Position numbers and translations under genes: made by a program. Below, one piece after another: positions 8,010 to 20,445 of a DNA stretch of 64,000 nt. The stretch spans positions 630,001 to 694,000 of the forward strand of contig JAOYRU010000101.1 in NCBI GenBank assembly GCA_026315105.1. The letters are read 5' to 3'. The DNA comes from Locusta migratoria (taxonomy: Eukaryota > Arthropoda > Insecta > Orthoptera > Acrididae). The notes beneath the pieces are model-generated. The model saw nothing but the letters and a program-made list of their open reading frames with translations, did no database searches and had not been told where the DNA came from. Every line of letters begins with the position of its first letter. Within the stretch, counting starts at the first letter, position 1.

Positions 8010-8379
8010 TATTTTTCGCCGTTTTCGTGATGATGCTGCACCGAAACGTACACGTTTGAGCTGCACAAACTACAATTCTGTCCGAGGGAAAACGCGGCGA
8101 GATGAGGCAGACATGCAGAACGCAAGAGATGTTACTTGGTCGCTGGCGAGTAAATAGACGCTGATACTGTCGGCCTTCCACCATGAGATGCTATGTCCAC
8201 TTGCCCCTTGTGTGGCGTACTGTAACAACATGCAAGGGTGGTTTCCGTTGGAAAATCAGCGCTGTGCGTTAATTTACTGAGGCTCGAGAATGCATGTAGC
8301 GGCTGACGGATTATTCACGTAGCACAAAGTTGCTAACTTGGGATACTTAGCGACTATCAGTAATACAAACACTTCAAGT

Positions 8380-8452
8380 GCCTGGGTAGCGCAGTAGGCA
8401 GCGCGTAAGTCTCATAATCTTAAGGTCGTGAGTTCGATCCTCACCCGGGGCA
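8380..8452 (+). tRNA. tRNA-Met-CAT: tRNA-Met (CAT), unit 5
   Basis: C32, A44 form. Confidence 0.92.
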
Positions 8453-8745
8453 TATTATTTAATGTAAAAGACCGCTGAACTCGCATCGTGCTTTTGATAG
8501 GGAACGATGTTGATTGTTGCTAATTTTCCACGAGTTTCCGGATGCTTCATCTCCAAAGTGTATCGAACTCATAGCCTTCTAACATCCTCCTGGCCCTCCA
8601 CATGTTGAAAAAAGCTACTTGCTTTCCTTTTAATAAGCTGCAATTTGCAGTCAACATACACAATGAGCCTCTCAAACAACGAATCACAAGTAGAGTGCAC
8701 ACGAATGTCCGTTGAAAGCACGCAAATATTACAAACGCATAAGAA

Positions 8746-8817
8746 TCCGGTGTGGTCTAGTGGCTAGGATACCTGGCTCTCACCTAGGAGGCCCGGGTTT
8801 GATTCCCGGTACCGGAA
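8746..8817 (+). tRNA. tRNA-Glu-CTC: tRNA-Glu (CTC), unit 5
   Basis: G45, T56. Confidence 0.93.
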
Positions 8818-9051
8818 CGTACGTCTTTTGTGTAATTCTCGACGAGTTTTTGCCGATTTAACTGCTTTTCCTTGTCCTCTTGGAGATGAACAGAAGTCCT
8901 TCGAACGTTTTCGAGAGAAATCGACATGCTATGAAATTGTCCTGAGGACTAAAAAGAAACCAGAATAGACGCTGCTTGCCCATAAGACCGCGCTGTCATA
9001 GAAATAAGCAGCACGATGCTTGAAAACAGCATAAGGAGCTGATACTCACGA

Positions 9052-9125
9052 GGCCCGTTAGCTCAGTTGGTTAGAGCGTCGTGCTAATAACGCGAAGGTC
9101 GTGGGTTCGATCCCTCCACGGGCCA
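9052..9125 (+). tRNA. tRNA-Ile-AAT: tRNA-Ile (AAT), unit 5
   Basis: Standard; three 10-bp repeats follow, and the spacer has a private T-to-G change near 9182. Confidence 0.94.
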
Positions 9126-9375
9126 TTGTTATTTTTCTATTACGAAAGGAAACGTGCGTCTCGCAGCCATTTTAAGCTACCGGTCCTTAGATATAGGCCG
9201 ACTTGAGAGCGTCAGCTCTCGCGTCAGTCGAGCAAAGTCGAGACAAGTCGAGACAGAGAGGCACCAGATGCTGGACCACACAGAGCGAGGAAGGAGAAAT
9301 ATATTGAATGAAAACCGACCGCCAACTCTACGAGCGCACACAAGACGCACTCATCTGTAACAACAAAATGAAATT

Positions 9376-9447
9376 TGCGGTGGCCGGGAATCGAACCCGG
9401 ATCAACTGCTTGGAAGGCAACTATGCTGACCATTACACCACCACCGC
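9376..9447 (-). tRNA. tRNA-Gly-TCC: tRNA-Gly (TCC), unit 6
   Basis: Unchanged; A24 to its right. Confidence 0.95.
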
Positions 9448-9792
9448 ACAGCACGGCGCTCTTCCGCCGCCATGTGTAGGCTTTCTGCCTGCCTCCACTG
9501 GCCGAAAGACGTCGTTGCTGTAGGGGCACTGCGAGCTAAGCGAGACCAGCCACACGCATTCGGACAGCGCCTGCACGCACCTTTCGCCTCTTTCCCAAAG
9601 TGTCATCACCGACGTCGTAGTTGTACTCACAGCTTCGCGATGAAGGGTCATTAAAAAAAAAAAAAAAAAAAAAAAAGACGCAGTGCACGTCTCCGTTTCT
9701 GTGGCGCTTTTTTTCCCAAGAATCCAATCAGTTGGGACAGGAATCAATTTTCGCAGACGTCTTTTAGGCAGGACTCAGATGCTGAAGATGCA

Positions 9793-9863
9793 GCATCGGT
9801 AGTTTAGTGGTAGAATGCTCGCCTCCCACGCGGGCGGCCCGGGTTCGATTCCCGGCCGATGCA
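9793..9863 (+). tRNA. tRNA-Gly-CCC: tRNA-Gly (CCC), unit 6
   Basis: G57 form. Confidence 0.95.
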
Positions 9864-10233
9864 TATTTTTCGCCGTTTTCGTGATGATGCTGCACCGAAA
9901 CGTACACGTTTGAGCTGCACAAACTACAATTCTGTCCGAGGGAAAACGCGGCGAGATGAGGCAGACATGCAGAACGCAAGAGATGTTACTTGGTCGCTGG
10001 CGAGTAAATAGACGCTGATACTGTCGGCCTTCCACCATGAGATGCTATGTCCACTTGCCCCTTGTGTGGCGTACTGTAACAACATGCAAGGGTGGTTTCC
10101 GTTGGAAAATCAGCGCTGTGCGTTAATTTACTGAGGCTCGAGAATGCATGTAGCGGCTGACGGATTATTCACGTAGCACAAAGTTGCTAACTTGGGATAC
10201 TTAGCGACTATCAGTAATACAAACACTTCAAGT

Positions 10234-10306
10234 GCCTGGGTAGCGCAGTAGGCAGCGCGTAAGTCTCATAATCTTAAGGTCGTGAGTTCGATCCTCACCC
10301 GGGGCA
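10234..10306 (+). tRNA. tRNA-Met-CAT: tRNA-Met (CAT), unit 6
   Basis: C32, A44 form. Confidence 0.92.
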
Positions 10307-10599
10307 TATTATTTAATGTAAAAGACCGCTGAACTCGCATCGTGCTTTTGATAGGGAACGATGTTGATTGTTGCTAATTTTCCACGAGTTTCCGGATGCT
10401 TCATCTCCAAAGTGTATCGAACTCATAGCCTTCTAACATCCTCCTGGCCCTCCACATGTTGAAAAAAGCTACTTGCTTTCCTTTTAATAAGCTGCAATTT
10501 GCAGTCAACATACACAATGAGCCTCTCAAACAACGAATCACAAGTAGAGTGCACACGAATGTCCGTTGAAAGCACGCAAATATTACAAACGCATAAGAA

Positions 10600-10671
10600 T
10601 CCGGTGTGGTCTAGTGGCTAGGATACCTGGCTCTCACCTAGGAGGCCCGGGTTTGATTCCCGGTACCGGAA
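10600..10671 (+). tRNA. tRNA-Glu-CTC: tRNA-Glu (CTC), unit 6
   Basis: G45, T56. Confidence 0.93.
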
Positions 10672-10905
10672 CGTACGTCTTTTGTGTAATTCTCGACGAG
10701 TTTTTGCCGATTTAACTGCTTTTCCTTGTCCTCTTGGAGATGAACAGAAGTCCTTCGAACGTTTTCGAGAGAAATCGACATGCTATGAAATTGTCCTGAG
10801 GACTAAAAAGAAACCAGAATAGACGCTGCTTGCCCATAAGACCGCGCTGTCATAGAAATAAGCAGCACGATGCTTGAAAACAGCATAAGGAGCTGATACT
10901 CACGA

Positions 10906-10979
10906 GGCCCGTTAGCTCAGTTGGTTAGAGCGTCGTGCTAATAACGCGAAGGTCGTGGGTTCGATCCCTCCACGGGCCA
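10906..10979 (+). tRNA. tRNA-Ile-AAT: tRNA-Ile (AAT), unit 6
   Basis: Standard; three 10-bp repeats follow. Confidence 0.94.
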
Positions 10980-11229
10980 TTGTTATTTTTCTATTACGAA
11001 AGGAAACGTGCGTCTCGCAGCCATTTTAAGCTACCTGTCCTTAGATATAGGCCGACTTGAGAGCGTCAGCTCTCGCGTCAGTCGAGCAAAGTCGAGACAA
11101 GTCGAGACAGAGAGGCACCAGATGCTGGACCACACAGAGCGAGGAAGGAGAAATATATTGAATGAAAACCGACCGCCAACTCTACGAGCGCACACAAGAC
11201 GCACTCATCTGTAACAACAAAATGAAATT

Positions 11230-11301
11230 TGCGGTGGCCGGGAATCGAACCCGGATCAACTGCTTGGAAGGCAACTATGCTGACCATTACACCACCACCG
11301 C
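11230..11301 (-). tRNA. tRNA-Gly-TCC: tRNA-Gly (TCC), unit 7
   Basis: Unchanged; A21 to its right. Confidence 0.95.
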
Positions 11302-11643
11302 ACAGCACGGCGCTCTTCCGCCGCCATGTGTAGGCTTTCTGCCTGCCTCCACTGGCCGAAAGACGTCGTTGCTGTAGGGGCACTGCGAGCTAAGCGAGAC
11401 CAGCCACACGCATTCGGACAGCGCCTGCACGCACCTTTCGCCTCTTTCCCAAAGTGTCATCACCGACGTCGTAGTTGTACTCACAGCTTCGCGATGAAGG
11501 GTCATTAAAAAAAAAAAAAAAAAAAAAGACGCAGTGCACGTCTCCGTTTCTGTGGCGCTTTTTTTCCCAAGAATCCAATCAGTTGGGACAGGAATCAATT
11601 TTCGCAGACGTCTTTTAGGCAGGACTCAGATGCTGAAGATGCA

Positions 11644-11714
11644 GCATCGGTAGTTTAGTGGTAGAATGCTCGCCTCCCACGCGGGCGGCCCGGGTTCGAT
11701 TCCCGGCCGATGCA
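11644..11714 (+). tRNA. tRNA-Gly-CCC: tRNA-Gly (CCC), unit 7
   Basis: G57 form. Confidence 0.95.
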
Positions 11715-12084
11715 TATTTTTCGCCGTTTTCGTGATGATGCTGCACCGAAACGTACACGTTTGAGCTGCACAAACTACAATTCTGTCCGAGGGAAAACGC
11801 GGCGAGATGAGGCAGACATGCAGAACGCAAGAGATGTTACTTGGTCGCTGGCGAGTAAATAGACGCTGATACTGTCGGCCTTCCACCATGAGATGCTATG
11901 TCCACTTGCCCCTTGTGTGGCGTACTGTAACAACATGCAAGGGTGGTTTCCGTTGGAAAATCAGCGCTGTGCGTTAATTTACTGAGGCTCGAGAATGCAT
12001 GTAGCGGCTGACGGATTATTCACGTAGCACAAAGTTGCTAACTTGGGATACTTAGCGACTATCAGTAATACAAACACTTCAAGT

Positions 12085-12157
12085 GCCTGGGTAGCGCAGT
12101 AGGCAGCGCGTAAGTCTCATAATCTTAAGGTCGTGAGTTCGATCCTCACCCGGGGCA
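12085..12157 (+). tRNA. tRNA-Met-CAT: tRNA-Met (CAT), unit 7
   Basis: C32, A44 form. Confidence 0.92.
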
Positions 12158-12450
12158 TATTATTTAATGTAAAAGACCGCTGAACTCGCATCGTGCTTTT
12201 GATAGGGAACGATGTTGATTGTTGCTAATTTTCCACGAGTTTCCGGATGCTTCATCTCCAAAGTGTATCGAACTCATAGCCTTCTAACATCCTCCTGGCC
12301 CTCCACATGTTGAAAAAAGCTACTTGCTTTCCTTTTAATAAGCTGCAATTTGCAGTCAACATACACAATGAGCCTCTCAAACAACGAATCACAAGTAGAG
12401 TGCACACGAATGTCCGTTGAAAGCACGCAAATATTACAAACGCATAAGAA

Positions 12451-12522
12451 TCCGGTGTGGTCTAGTGGATAGGATACCTGGCTCTCACCTAGGAGGCCCG
12501 GGTTTGATTCCCGGTACCGGAA
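12451..12522 (+). tRNA. tRNA-Glu-CTC: tRNA-Glu (CTC), unit 7, A20 variant
   Basis: Private C-to-A change at 12469, about position 20 of the D loop, a variable site; probably harmless. G45, T56. Confidence 0.92.
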
Positions 12523-12756
12523 CGTACGTCTTTTGTGTAATTCTCGACGAGTTTTTGCCGATTTAACTGCTTTTCCTTGTCCTCTTGGAGATGAACAGAA
12601 GTCCTTCGAACGTTTTCGAGAGAAATCGACATGCTATGAAATTGTCCTGAGGACTAAAAAGAAACCAGAATAGACGCTGCTTGCCCATAAGACCGCGCTG
12701 TCATAGAAATAAGCAGCACGATGCTTGAAAACAGCATAAGGAGCTGATACTCACGA

Positions 12757-12830
12757 GGCCCGTTAGCTCAGTTGGTTAGAGCGTCGTGCTAATAACGCGA
12801 AGGTCGTGGGTTCGATCCCTCCACGGGCCA
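12757..12830 (+). tRNA. tRNA-Ile-AAT: tRNA-Ile (AAT), unit 7
   Basis: Standard; two 10-bp repeats follow. Confidence 0.94.
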
Positions 12831-13070
12831 TTGTTATTTTTCTATTACGAAAGGAAACGTGCGTCTCGCAGCCATTTTAAGCTACCTGTCCTTAGATATA
12901 GGCCGACTTGAGAGCGTCAGCTCTCGCGTCAGTCGAGACAAGTCGAGACAGAGAGGCACCAGATGCTGGACCACACAGAGCGAGGAAGGAGAAATATATT
13001 GAATGAAAACCGACCGCCAACTCTACGAGCGCACACAAGACGCACTCATCTGTAACAACAAAATGAAATT

Positions 13071-13142
13071 TGCGGTGGCCGGGAATCGAACCCGGATCAA
13101 CTGCTTGGAAGGCAACTATGCTGACCATTACACCACCACCGC
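13071..13142 (-). tRNA. tRNA-Gly-TCC: tRNA-Gly (TCC), unit 8
   Basis: Unchanged; A22 to its right. Confidence 0.95.
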
Positions 13143-13485
13143 ACAGCACGGCGCTCTTCCGCCGCCATGTGTAGGCTTTCTGCCTGCCTCCACTGGCCGA
13201 AAGACGTCGTTGCTGTAGGGGCACTGCGAGCTAAGCGAGACCAGCCACACGCATTCGGACAGCGCCTGCACGCACCTTTCGCCTCTTTCCCAAAGTGTCA
13301 TCACCGACGTCGTAGTTGTACTCACAGCTTCGCGATGAAGGGTCATTAAAAAAAAAAAAAAAAAAAAAAGACGCAGTGCACGTCTCCGTTTCTGTGGCGC
13401 TTTTTTTCCCAAGAATCCAATCAGTTGGGACAGGAATCAATTTTCGCAGACGTCTTTTAGGCAGGACTCAGATGCTGAAGATGCA

Positions 13486-13556
13486 GCATCGGTAGTTTAG
13501 TGGTAGAATGCTCGCCTCCCACGCGGGCGGCCCGGGTTCGATTCCCGGCCGATGCA
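13486..13556 (+). tRNA. tRNA-Gly-CCC: tRNA-Gly (CCC), unit 8
   Basis: G57 form. Confidence 0.95.
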
Positions 13557-13926
13557 TATTTTTCGCCGTTTTCGTGATGATGCTGCACCGAAACGTACAC
13601 GTTTGAGCTGCACAAACTACAATTCTGTCCGAGGGAAAACGCGGCGAGATGAGGCAGACATGCAGAACGCAAGAGATGTTACTTGGTCGCTGGCGAGTAA
13701 ATAGACGCTGATACTGTCGGCCTTCCACCATGAGATGCTATGTCCACTTGCCCCTTGTGTGGCGTACTGTAACAACATGCAAGGGTGGTTTCCGTTGGAA
13801 AATCAGCGCTGTGCGTTAATTTACTGAGGCTCGAGAATGCATGTAGCGGCTGACGGATTATTCACGTAGCACAAAGTTGCTAACTTGGGATACTTAGCGA
13901 CTATCAGTAATACAAACACTTCAAGT

Positions 13927-13999
13927 GCCTGGGTAGCGCAGTAGGCAGCGCGTAAGTCTCATAATCTTAAGGTCGTGAGTTCGATCCTCACCCGGGGCA
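13927..13999 (+). tRNA. tRNA-Met-CAT: tRNA-Met (CAT), unit 8
   Basis: C32, A44 form. Confidence 0.92.
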
Positions 14000-14292
14000 T
14001 ATTATTTAATGTAAAAGACCGCTGAACTCGCATCGTGCTTTTGATAGGGAACGATGTTGATTGTTGCTAATTTTCCACGAGTTTCCGGATGCTTCATCTC
14101 CAAAGTGTATCGAACTCATAGCCTTCTAACATCCTCCTGGCCCTCCACATGTTGAAAAAAGCTACTTGCTTTCCTTTTAATAAGCTGCAATTTGCAGTCA
14201 ACATACACAATGAGCCTCTCAAACAACGAATCACAAGTAGAGTGCACACGAATGTCCGTTGAAAGCACGCAAATATTACAAACGCATAAGAA

Positions 14293-14364
14293 TCCGGTGT
14301 GGTCTAGTGGCTAGGATACCTGGCTCTCACCTAGGAGGCCCGGGTTTGATTCCCGGTACCGGAA
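14293..14364 (+). tRNA. tRNA-Glu-CTC: tRNA-Glu (CTC), unit 8
   Basis: G45, T56. Confidence 0.93.
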
Positions 14365-14598
14365 CGTACGTCTTTTGTGTAATTCTCGACGAGTTTTTGC
14401 CGATTTAACTGCTTTTCCTTGTCCTCTTGGAGATGAACAGAAGTCCTTCGAACGTTTTCGAGAGAAATCGACATGCTATGAAATTGTCCTGAGGACTAAA
14501 AAGAAACCAGAATAGACGCTGCTTGCCCATAAGACCGCGCTGTCATAGAAATAAGCAGCACGATGCTTGAAAACAGCATAAGGAGCTGATACTCACGA

Positions 14599-14672
14599 GG
14601 CCCGTTAGCTCAGTTGGTTAGAGCGTCGTGCTAATAACGCGAAGGTCGTGGGTTCGATCCCTCCACGGGCCA
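14599..14672 (+). tRNA. tRNA-Ile-AAT: tRNA-Ile (AAT), unit 8
   Basis: Standard; two 10-bp repeats follow. Confidence 0.94.
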
Positions 14673-14912
14673 TTGTTATTTTTCTATTACGAAAGGAAAC
14701 GTGCGTCTCGCAGCCATTTTAAGCTACCTGTCCTTAGATATAGGCCGACTTGAGAGCGTCAGCTCTCGCGTCAGTCGAGACAAGTCGAGACAGAGAGGCA
14801 CCAGATGCTGGACCACACAGAGCGAGGAAGGAGAAATATATTGAATGAAAACCGACCGCCAACTCTACGAGCGCACACAAGACGCACTCATCTGTAACAA
14901 CAAAATGAAATT

Positions 14913-14984
14913 TGCGGTGGCCGGGAATCGAACCCGGATCAACTGCTTGGAAGGCAACTATGCTGACCATTACACCACCACCGC
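14913..14984 (-). tRNA. tRNA-Gly-TCC: tRNA-Gly (TCC), unit 9
   Basis: Unchanged; A25 to its right. Confidence 0.95.
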
Positions 14985-15330
14985 ACAGCACGGCGCTCTT
15001 CCGCCGCCATGTGTAGGCTTTCTGCCTGCCTCCACTGGCCGAAAGACGTCGTTGCTGTAGGGGCACTGCGAGCTAAGCGAGACCAGCCACACGCATTCGG
15101 ACAGCGCCTGCACGCACCTTTCGCCTCTTTCCCAAAGTGTCATCACCGACGTCGTAGTTGTACTCACAGCTTCGCGATGAAGGGTCATTAAAAAAAAAAA
15201 AAAAAAAAAAAAAAGACGCAGTGCACGTCTCCGTTTCTGTGGCGCTTTTTTTCCCAAGAATCCAATCAGTTGGGACAGGAATCAATTTTCGCAGACGTCT
15301 TTTAGGCAGGACTCAGATGCTGAAGATGCA

Positions 15331-15401
15331 GCATCGGTAGTTTAGTGGTAGAATGCTCGCCTCCCACGCGGGCGGCCCGGGTTCGATTCCCGGCCGATGC
15401 A
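15331..15401 (+). tRNA. tRNA-Gly-CCC: tRNA-Gly (CCC), unit 9
   Basis: G57 form. Confidence 0.95.
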
Positions 15402-15771
15402 TATTTTTCGCCGTTTTCGTGATGATGCTGCACCGAAACGTACACGTTTGAGCTGCACAAACTACAATTCTGTCCGAGGGAAAACGCGGCGAGATGAGGC
15501 AGACATGCAGAACGCAAGAGATGTTACTTGGTCGCTGGCGAGTAAATAGACGCTGATACTGTCGGCCTTCCACCATGAGATGCTATGTCCACTTGCCCCT
15601 TGTGTGGCGTACTGTAACAACATGCAAGGGTGGTTTCCGTTGGAAAATCAGCGCTGTGCGTTAATTTACTGAGGCTCGAGAATGCATGTAGCGGCTGACG
15701 GATTATTCACGTAGCACAAAGTTGCTAACTTGGGATACTTAGCGACTATCAGTAATACAAACACTTCAAGT

Positions 15772-15844
15772 GCCTGGGTAGCGCAGTAGGCAGCGCGTAA
15801 GTCTCATAATCTTAAGGTCGTGAGTTCGATCCTCACCCGGGGCA
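15772..15844 (+). tRNA. tRNA-Met-CAT: tRNA-Met (CAT), unit 9
   Basis: C32, A44 form. Confidence 0.92.
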
Positions 15845-16137
15845 TATTATTTAATGTAAAAGACCGCTGAACTCGCATCGTGCTTTTGATAGGGAACGAT
15901 GTTGATTGTTGCTAATTTTCCACGAGTTTCCGGATGCTTCATCTCCAAAGTGTATCGAACTCATAGCCTTCTAACATCCTCCTGGCCCTCCACATGTTGA
16001 AAAAAGCTACTTGCTTTCCTTTTAATAAGCTGCAATTTGCAGTCAACATACACAATGAGCCTCTCAAACAACGAATCACAAGTAGAGTGCACACGAATGT
16101 CCGTTGAAAGCACGCAAATATTACAAACGCATAAGAA

Positions 16138-16209
16138 TCCGGTGTGGTCTAGTGGCTAGGATACCTGGCTCTCACCTAGGAGGCCCGGGTTTGATTCCCG
16201 GTACCGGAA
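16138..16209 (+). tRNA. tRNA-Glu-CTC: tRNA-Glu (CTC), unit 9
   Basis: G45, T56. Confidence 0.93.
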
Positions 16210-16443
16210 CGTACGTCTTTTGTGTAATTCTCGACGAGTTTTTGCCGATTTAACTGCTTTTCCTTGTCCTCTTGGAGATGAACAGAAGTCCTTCGAACGT
16301 TTTCGAGAGAAATCGACATGCTATGAAATTGTCCTGAGGACTAAAAAGAAACCAGAATAGACGCTGCTTGCCCATAAGACCGCGCTGTCATAGAAATAAG
16401 CAGCACGATGCTTGAAAACAGCATAAGGAGCTGATACTCACGA

Positions 16444-16517
16444 GGCCCGTTAGCTCAGTTGGTTAGAGCGTCGTGCTAATAACGCGAAGGTCGTGGGTTC
16501 GATCCCTCCACGGGCCA
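16444..16517 (+). tRNA. tRNA-Ile-AAT: tRNA-Ile (AAT), unit 9
   Basis: Standard; two 10-bp repeats follow. Confidence 0.94.
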
Positions 16518-16757
16518 TTGTTATTTTTCTATTACGAAAGGAAACGTGCGTCTCGCAGCCATTTTAAGCTACCTGTCCTTAGATATAGGCCGACTTGAGA
16601 GCGTCAGCTCTCGCGTCAGTCGAGACAAGTCGAGACAGAGAGGCACCAGATGCTGGACCACACAGAGCGAGGAAGGAGAAATATATTGAATGAAAACCGA
16701 CCGCCAACTCTACGAGCGCACACAAGACGCACTCATCTGTAACAACAAAATGAAATT

Positions 16758-16829
16758 TGCGGTGGCCGGGAATCGAACCCGGATCAACTGCTTGGAAGGC
16801 AACTATGCTGACCATTACACCACCACCGC
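16758..16829 (-). tRNA. tRNA-Gly-TCC: tRNA-Gly (TCC), unit 10
   Basis: Unchanged; A24 to its right. Confidence 0.95.
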
Positions 16830-17174
16830 ACAGCACGGCGCTCTTCCGCCGCCATGTGTAGGCTTTCTGCCTGCCTCCACTGGCCGAAAGACGTCGTTGC
16901 TGTAGGGGCACTGCGAGCTAAGCGAGACCAGCCACACGCATTCGGACAGCGCCTGCACGCACCTTTCGCCTCTTTCCCAAAGTGTCATCACCGACGTCGT
17001 AGTTGTACTCACAGCTTCGCGATGAAGGGTCATTAAAAAAAAAAAAAAAAAAAAAAAAGACGCAGTGCACGTCTCCGTTTCTGTGGCGCTTTTTTTCCCA
17101 AGAATCCAATCAGTTGGGACAGGAATCAATTTTCGCAGACGTCTTTTAGGCAGGACTCAGATGCTGAAGATGCA

Positions 17175-17245
17175 GCATCGGTAGTTTAGTGGTAGAATGC
17201 TCGCCTCCCACGCGGGCGGCCCGGGTTCGATTCCCGGCCGATGCA
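17175..17245 (+). tRNA. tRNA-Gly-CCC: tRNA-Gly (CCC), unit 10
   Basis: G57 form. Confidence 0.95.
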
Positions 17246-17615
17246 TATTTTTCGCCGTTTTCGTGATGATGCTGCACCGAAACGTACACGTTTGAGCTGC
17301 ACAAACTACAATTCTGTCCGAGGGAAAACGCGGCGAGATGAGGCAGACATGCAGAACGCAAGAGATGTTACTTGGTCGCTGGCGAGTAAATAGACGCTGA
17401 TACTGTCGGCCTTCCACCATGAGATGCTATGTCCACTTGCCCCTTGTGTGGCGTACTGTAACAACATGCAAGGGTGGTTTCCGTTGGAAAATCAGCGCTG
17501 TGCGTTAATTTACTGAGGCTCGAGAATGCATGTAGCGGCTGACGGATTATTCACGTAGCACAAAGTTGCTAACTTGGGATACTTAGCGACTATCAGTAAT
17601 ACAAACACTTCAAGT

Positions 17616-17688
17616 GCCTGGGTAGCGCAGTAGGCAGCGCGTAAGTCTCATAATCTTAAGGTCGTGAGTTCGATCCTCACCCGGGGCA
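17616..17688 (+). tRNA. tRNA-Met-CAT: tRNA-Met (CAT), unit 10
   Basis: C32, A44 form; a private C-to-T change lies in the spacer after it, near 17831. Confidence 0.92.
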
Positions 17689-17981
17689 TATTATTTAATG
17701 TAAAAGACCGCTGAACTCGCATCGTGCTTTTGATAGGGAACGATGTTGATTGTTGCTAATTTTCCACGAGTTTCCGGATGCTTCATCTCCAAAGTGTATC
17801 GAACTCATAGCCTTCTAACATCCTCCTGGCTCTCCACATGTTGAAAAAAGCTACTTGCTTTCCTTTTAATAAGCTGCAATTTGCAGTCAACATACACAAT
17901 GAGCCTCTCAAACAACGAATCACAAGTAGAGTGCACACGAATGTCCGTTGAAAGCACGCAAATATTACAAACGCATAAGAA

Positions 17982-18053
17982 TCCGGTGTGGTCTAGTGGC
18001 TAGGATACCTGGCTCTCACCTAGGAGGCCCGGGTTTGATTCCCGGTACCGGAA
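17982..18053 (+). tRNA. tRNA-Glu-CTC: tRNA-Glu (CTC), unit 10
   Basis: G45, T56. Confidence 0.93.
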
Positions 18054-18287
18054 CGTACGTCTTTTGTGTAATTCTCGACGAGTTTTTGCCGATTTAACTG
18101 CTTTTCCTTGTCCTCTTGGAGATGAACAGAAGTCCTTCGAACGTTTTCGAGAGAAATCGACATGCTATGAAATTGTCCTGAGGACTAAAAAGAAACCAGA
18201 ATAGACGCTGCTTGCCCATAAGACCGCGCTGTCATAGAAATAAGCAGCACGATGCTTGAAAACAGCATAAGGAGCTGATACTCACGA

Positions 18288-18361
18288 GGCCCGTTAGCTC
18301 AGTTGGTTAGAGCGTCGTGCTAATAACGCGAAGGTCGTGGGTTCGATCCCTCCACGGGCCA
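18288..18361 (+). tRNA. tRNA-Ile-AAT: tRNA-Ile (AAT), unit 10
   Basis: Standard; two 10-bp repeats follow. Confidence 0.94.
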
Positions 18362-18601
18362 TTGTTATTTTTCTATTACGAAAGGAAACGTGCGTCTCGC
18401 AGCCATTTTAAGCTACCTGTCCTTAGATATAGGCCGACTTGAGAGCGTCAGCTCTCGCGTCAGTCGAGACAAGTCGAGACAGAGAGGCACCAGATGCTGG
18501 ACCACACAGTGCGAGGAAGGAGAAATATATTGAATGAAAACCGACCGCCAACTCTACGAGCGCACACAAGACGCACTCATCTGTAACAACAAAATGAAAT
18601 T

Positions 18602-18673
18602 TGCGGTGGCCGGGAATCGAACCCGGATCAACTGCTTGGAAGGCAACTATGCTGACCATTACACCACCACCGC
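18602..18673 (-). tRNA. tRNA-Gly-TCC: tRNA-Gly (TCC), unit 11
   Basis: Unchanged; A25 to its right, with several private spacer changes (near 18510, 18844 and 18928). Confidence 0.95.
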
Positions 18674-19018
18674 ACAGCACGGCGCTCTTCCGCCGCCATG
18701 TGTAGGCTTTCTGCCTGCCTCCACTGGCCGAAAGACGTCGTTGCTGTAGGGGCACTGCGAGCTAAGCGAGACCAGCCACACGCATTCGGACAGCGCCTGC
18801 ACGCACCTTTCGCCTCTTTCCCAAAGTGTCATCACCGACGTCGCAGTTGTACTCACAGCTTCGCGATGAAGGGTCATTAAAAAAAAAAAAAAAAAAAAAA
18901 AAAGACGCAGTGCACGTCTCCGTTTCTTTGGCGCTTTTTTCCCAAGAATCCAATCAGTTGGGACAGGAATCAATTTTCGCAGACGTCTTTTAGGCAGGAC
19001 TCAGATGCTGAAGATGCA

Positions 19019-19089
19019 GCATCGGTAGTTTAGTGGTAGAATGCTCGCCTCCCACGCGGGCGGCCCGGGTTCTATTCCCGGCCGATGCA
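19019..19089 (+). tRNA. tRNA-Gly-CCC: tRNA-Gly (CCC), unit 11, T57 form
   Basis: T57 beside a long A tract: a mosaic of the two array haplotypes, like unit 1. Confidence 0.92.
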
Positions 19090-19459
19090 TATTTTTCGCC
19101 GTTTTCGTGATGATGCTGCACCGAAACGTACACGTTTGAGCTGCACAAACTACAATTCTGTCCGAGGGAAAACGCGGCGAGATGAGGCAGACATGCAGAA
19201 CGCAAGAGATGTTACTTGGTCGCTGGCGAGTAAATAGACGCTGATACTGTCGGCCTTCCACCATGAGATGCTATGTCCACTTGCCCCTTGTGTGGCGTAC
19301 TGTAACAACATGCAAGGGTGGTTTCCGTTGGAAAATCAGCGCTGTGCGTTAATTTACTGAGGCTCGAGAATGCATGTAGCGGCTGACGGATTATTCACGT
19401 AGCACAAAGTTGCTAACTTGGGATACTTAGCGACTATCAGTAATACAAACACTTCAAGT

Positions 19460-19532
19460 GCCTGGGTAGCGCAGTAGGCAGCGCGTAAGTCTCATAATCT
19501 TAAGGTCGTGAGTTCGATCCTCACCCGGGGCA
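19460..19532 (+). tRNA. tRNA-Met-CAT: tRNA-Met (CAT), unit 11
   Basis: C32, A44 form. Confidence 0.92.
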
Positions 19533-19825
19533 TATTATTTAATGTAAAAGACCGCTGAACTCGCATCGTGCTTTTGATAGGGAACGATGTTGATTGTTGC
19601 TAATTTTCCACGAGTTTCCGGATGCTTCATCTCCAAAGTGTATCGAACTCATAGCCTTCTAACATCCTCCTGGCCCTCCACATGTTGAAAAAAGCTACTT
19701 GCTTTCCTTTTAATAAGCTGCAATTTGCAGTCAACATACACAATGAGCCTCTCAAACAACGAATCACAAGTAGAGTGCACACGAATGTCCGTTGAAAGCA
19801 CGCAAATATTACAAACGCATAAGAA

Positions 19826-19897
19826 TCCGGTGTGGTCTAGTGGCTAGGATACCTGGCTCTCACCTAGGACGCCCGGGTTTGATTCCCGGTACCGGAA
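19826..19897 (+). tRNA. tRNA-Glu-CTC: tRNA-Glu (CTC), unit 11
   Basis: First copy with C45; T56. Confidence 0.93.
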
Positions 19898-20131
19898 CGT
19901 ACGTCTTTTGTGTAATTCTCGACGAGTTTTTGCCGATTTAACTGCTTTTCCTTGTCCTCTTGGAGATGAACAGAAGTCCTTCGAACGTTTTCGAGAGAAA
20001 TCGACATGCTATGAAATTGTCCTGAGGACTAAAAAGAAACCAGAATAGACGCTGCTTGCCCATAAGACCGCGCTGTCATAGAAATAAGCAGCACGATGCT
20101 TGAAAACAGCATAAGGAGCTGATACTCACGA

Positions 20132-20205
20132 GGCCCGTTAGCTCAGTTGGTTAGAGCGTCGTGCTAATAACGCGAAGGTCGTGGGTTCGATCCCTCCACG
20201 GGCCA
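20132..20205 (+). tRNA. tRNA-Ile-AAT: tRNA-Ile (AAT), unit 11
   Basis: Standard; two 10-bp repeats follow. Confidence 0.94.
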
Positions 20206-20445
20206 TTGTTATTTTTCTATTACGAAAGGAAACGTGCGTCTCGCAGCCATTTTAAGCTACCTGTCCTTAGATATAGGCCGACTTGAGAGCGTCAGCTCTC
20301 GCGTCAGTCGAGACAAGTCGAGACAGAGAGGCACCAGATGCTGGACCACACAGAGCGAGGAAGGAGAAATATATTGAATGAAAACCGACCGCCAACTCTA
20401 CGAGCGCACACAAGACGCACTCATCTGTAACAACAAAATGAAATT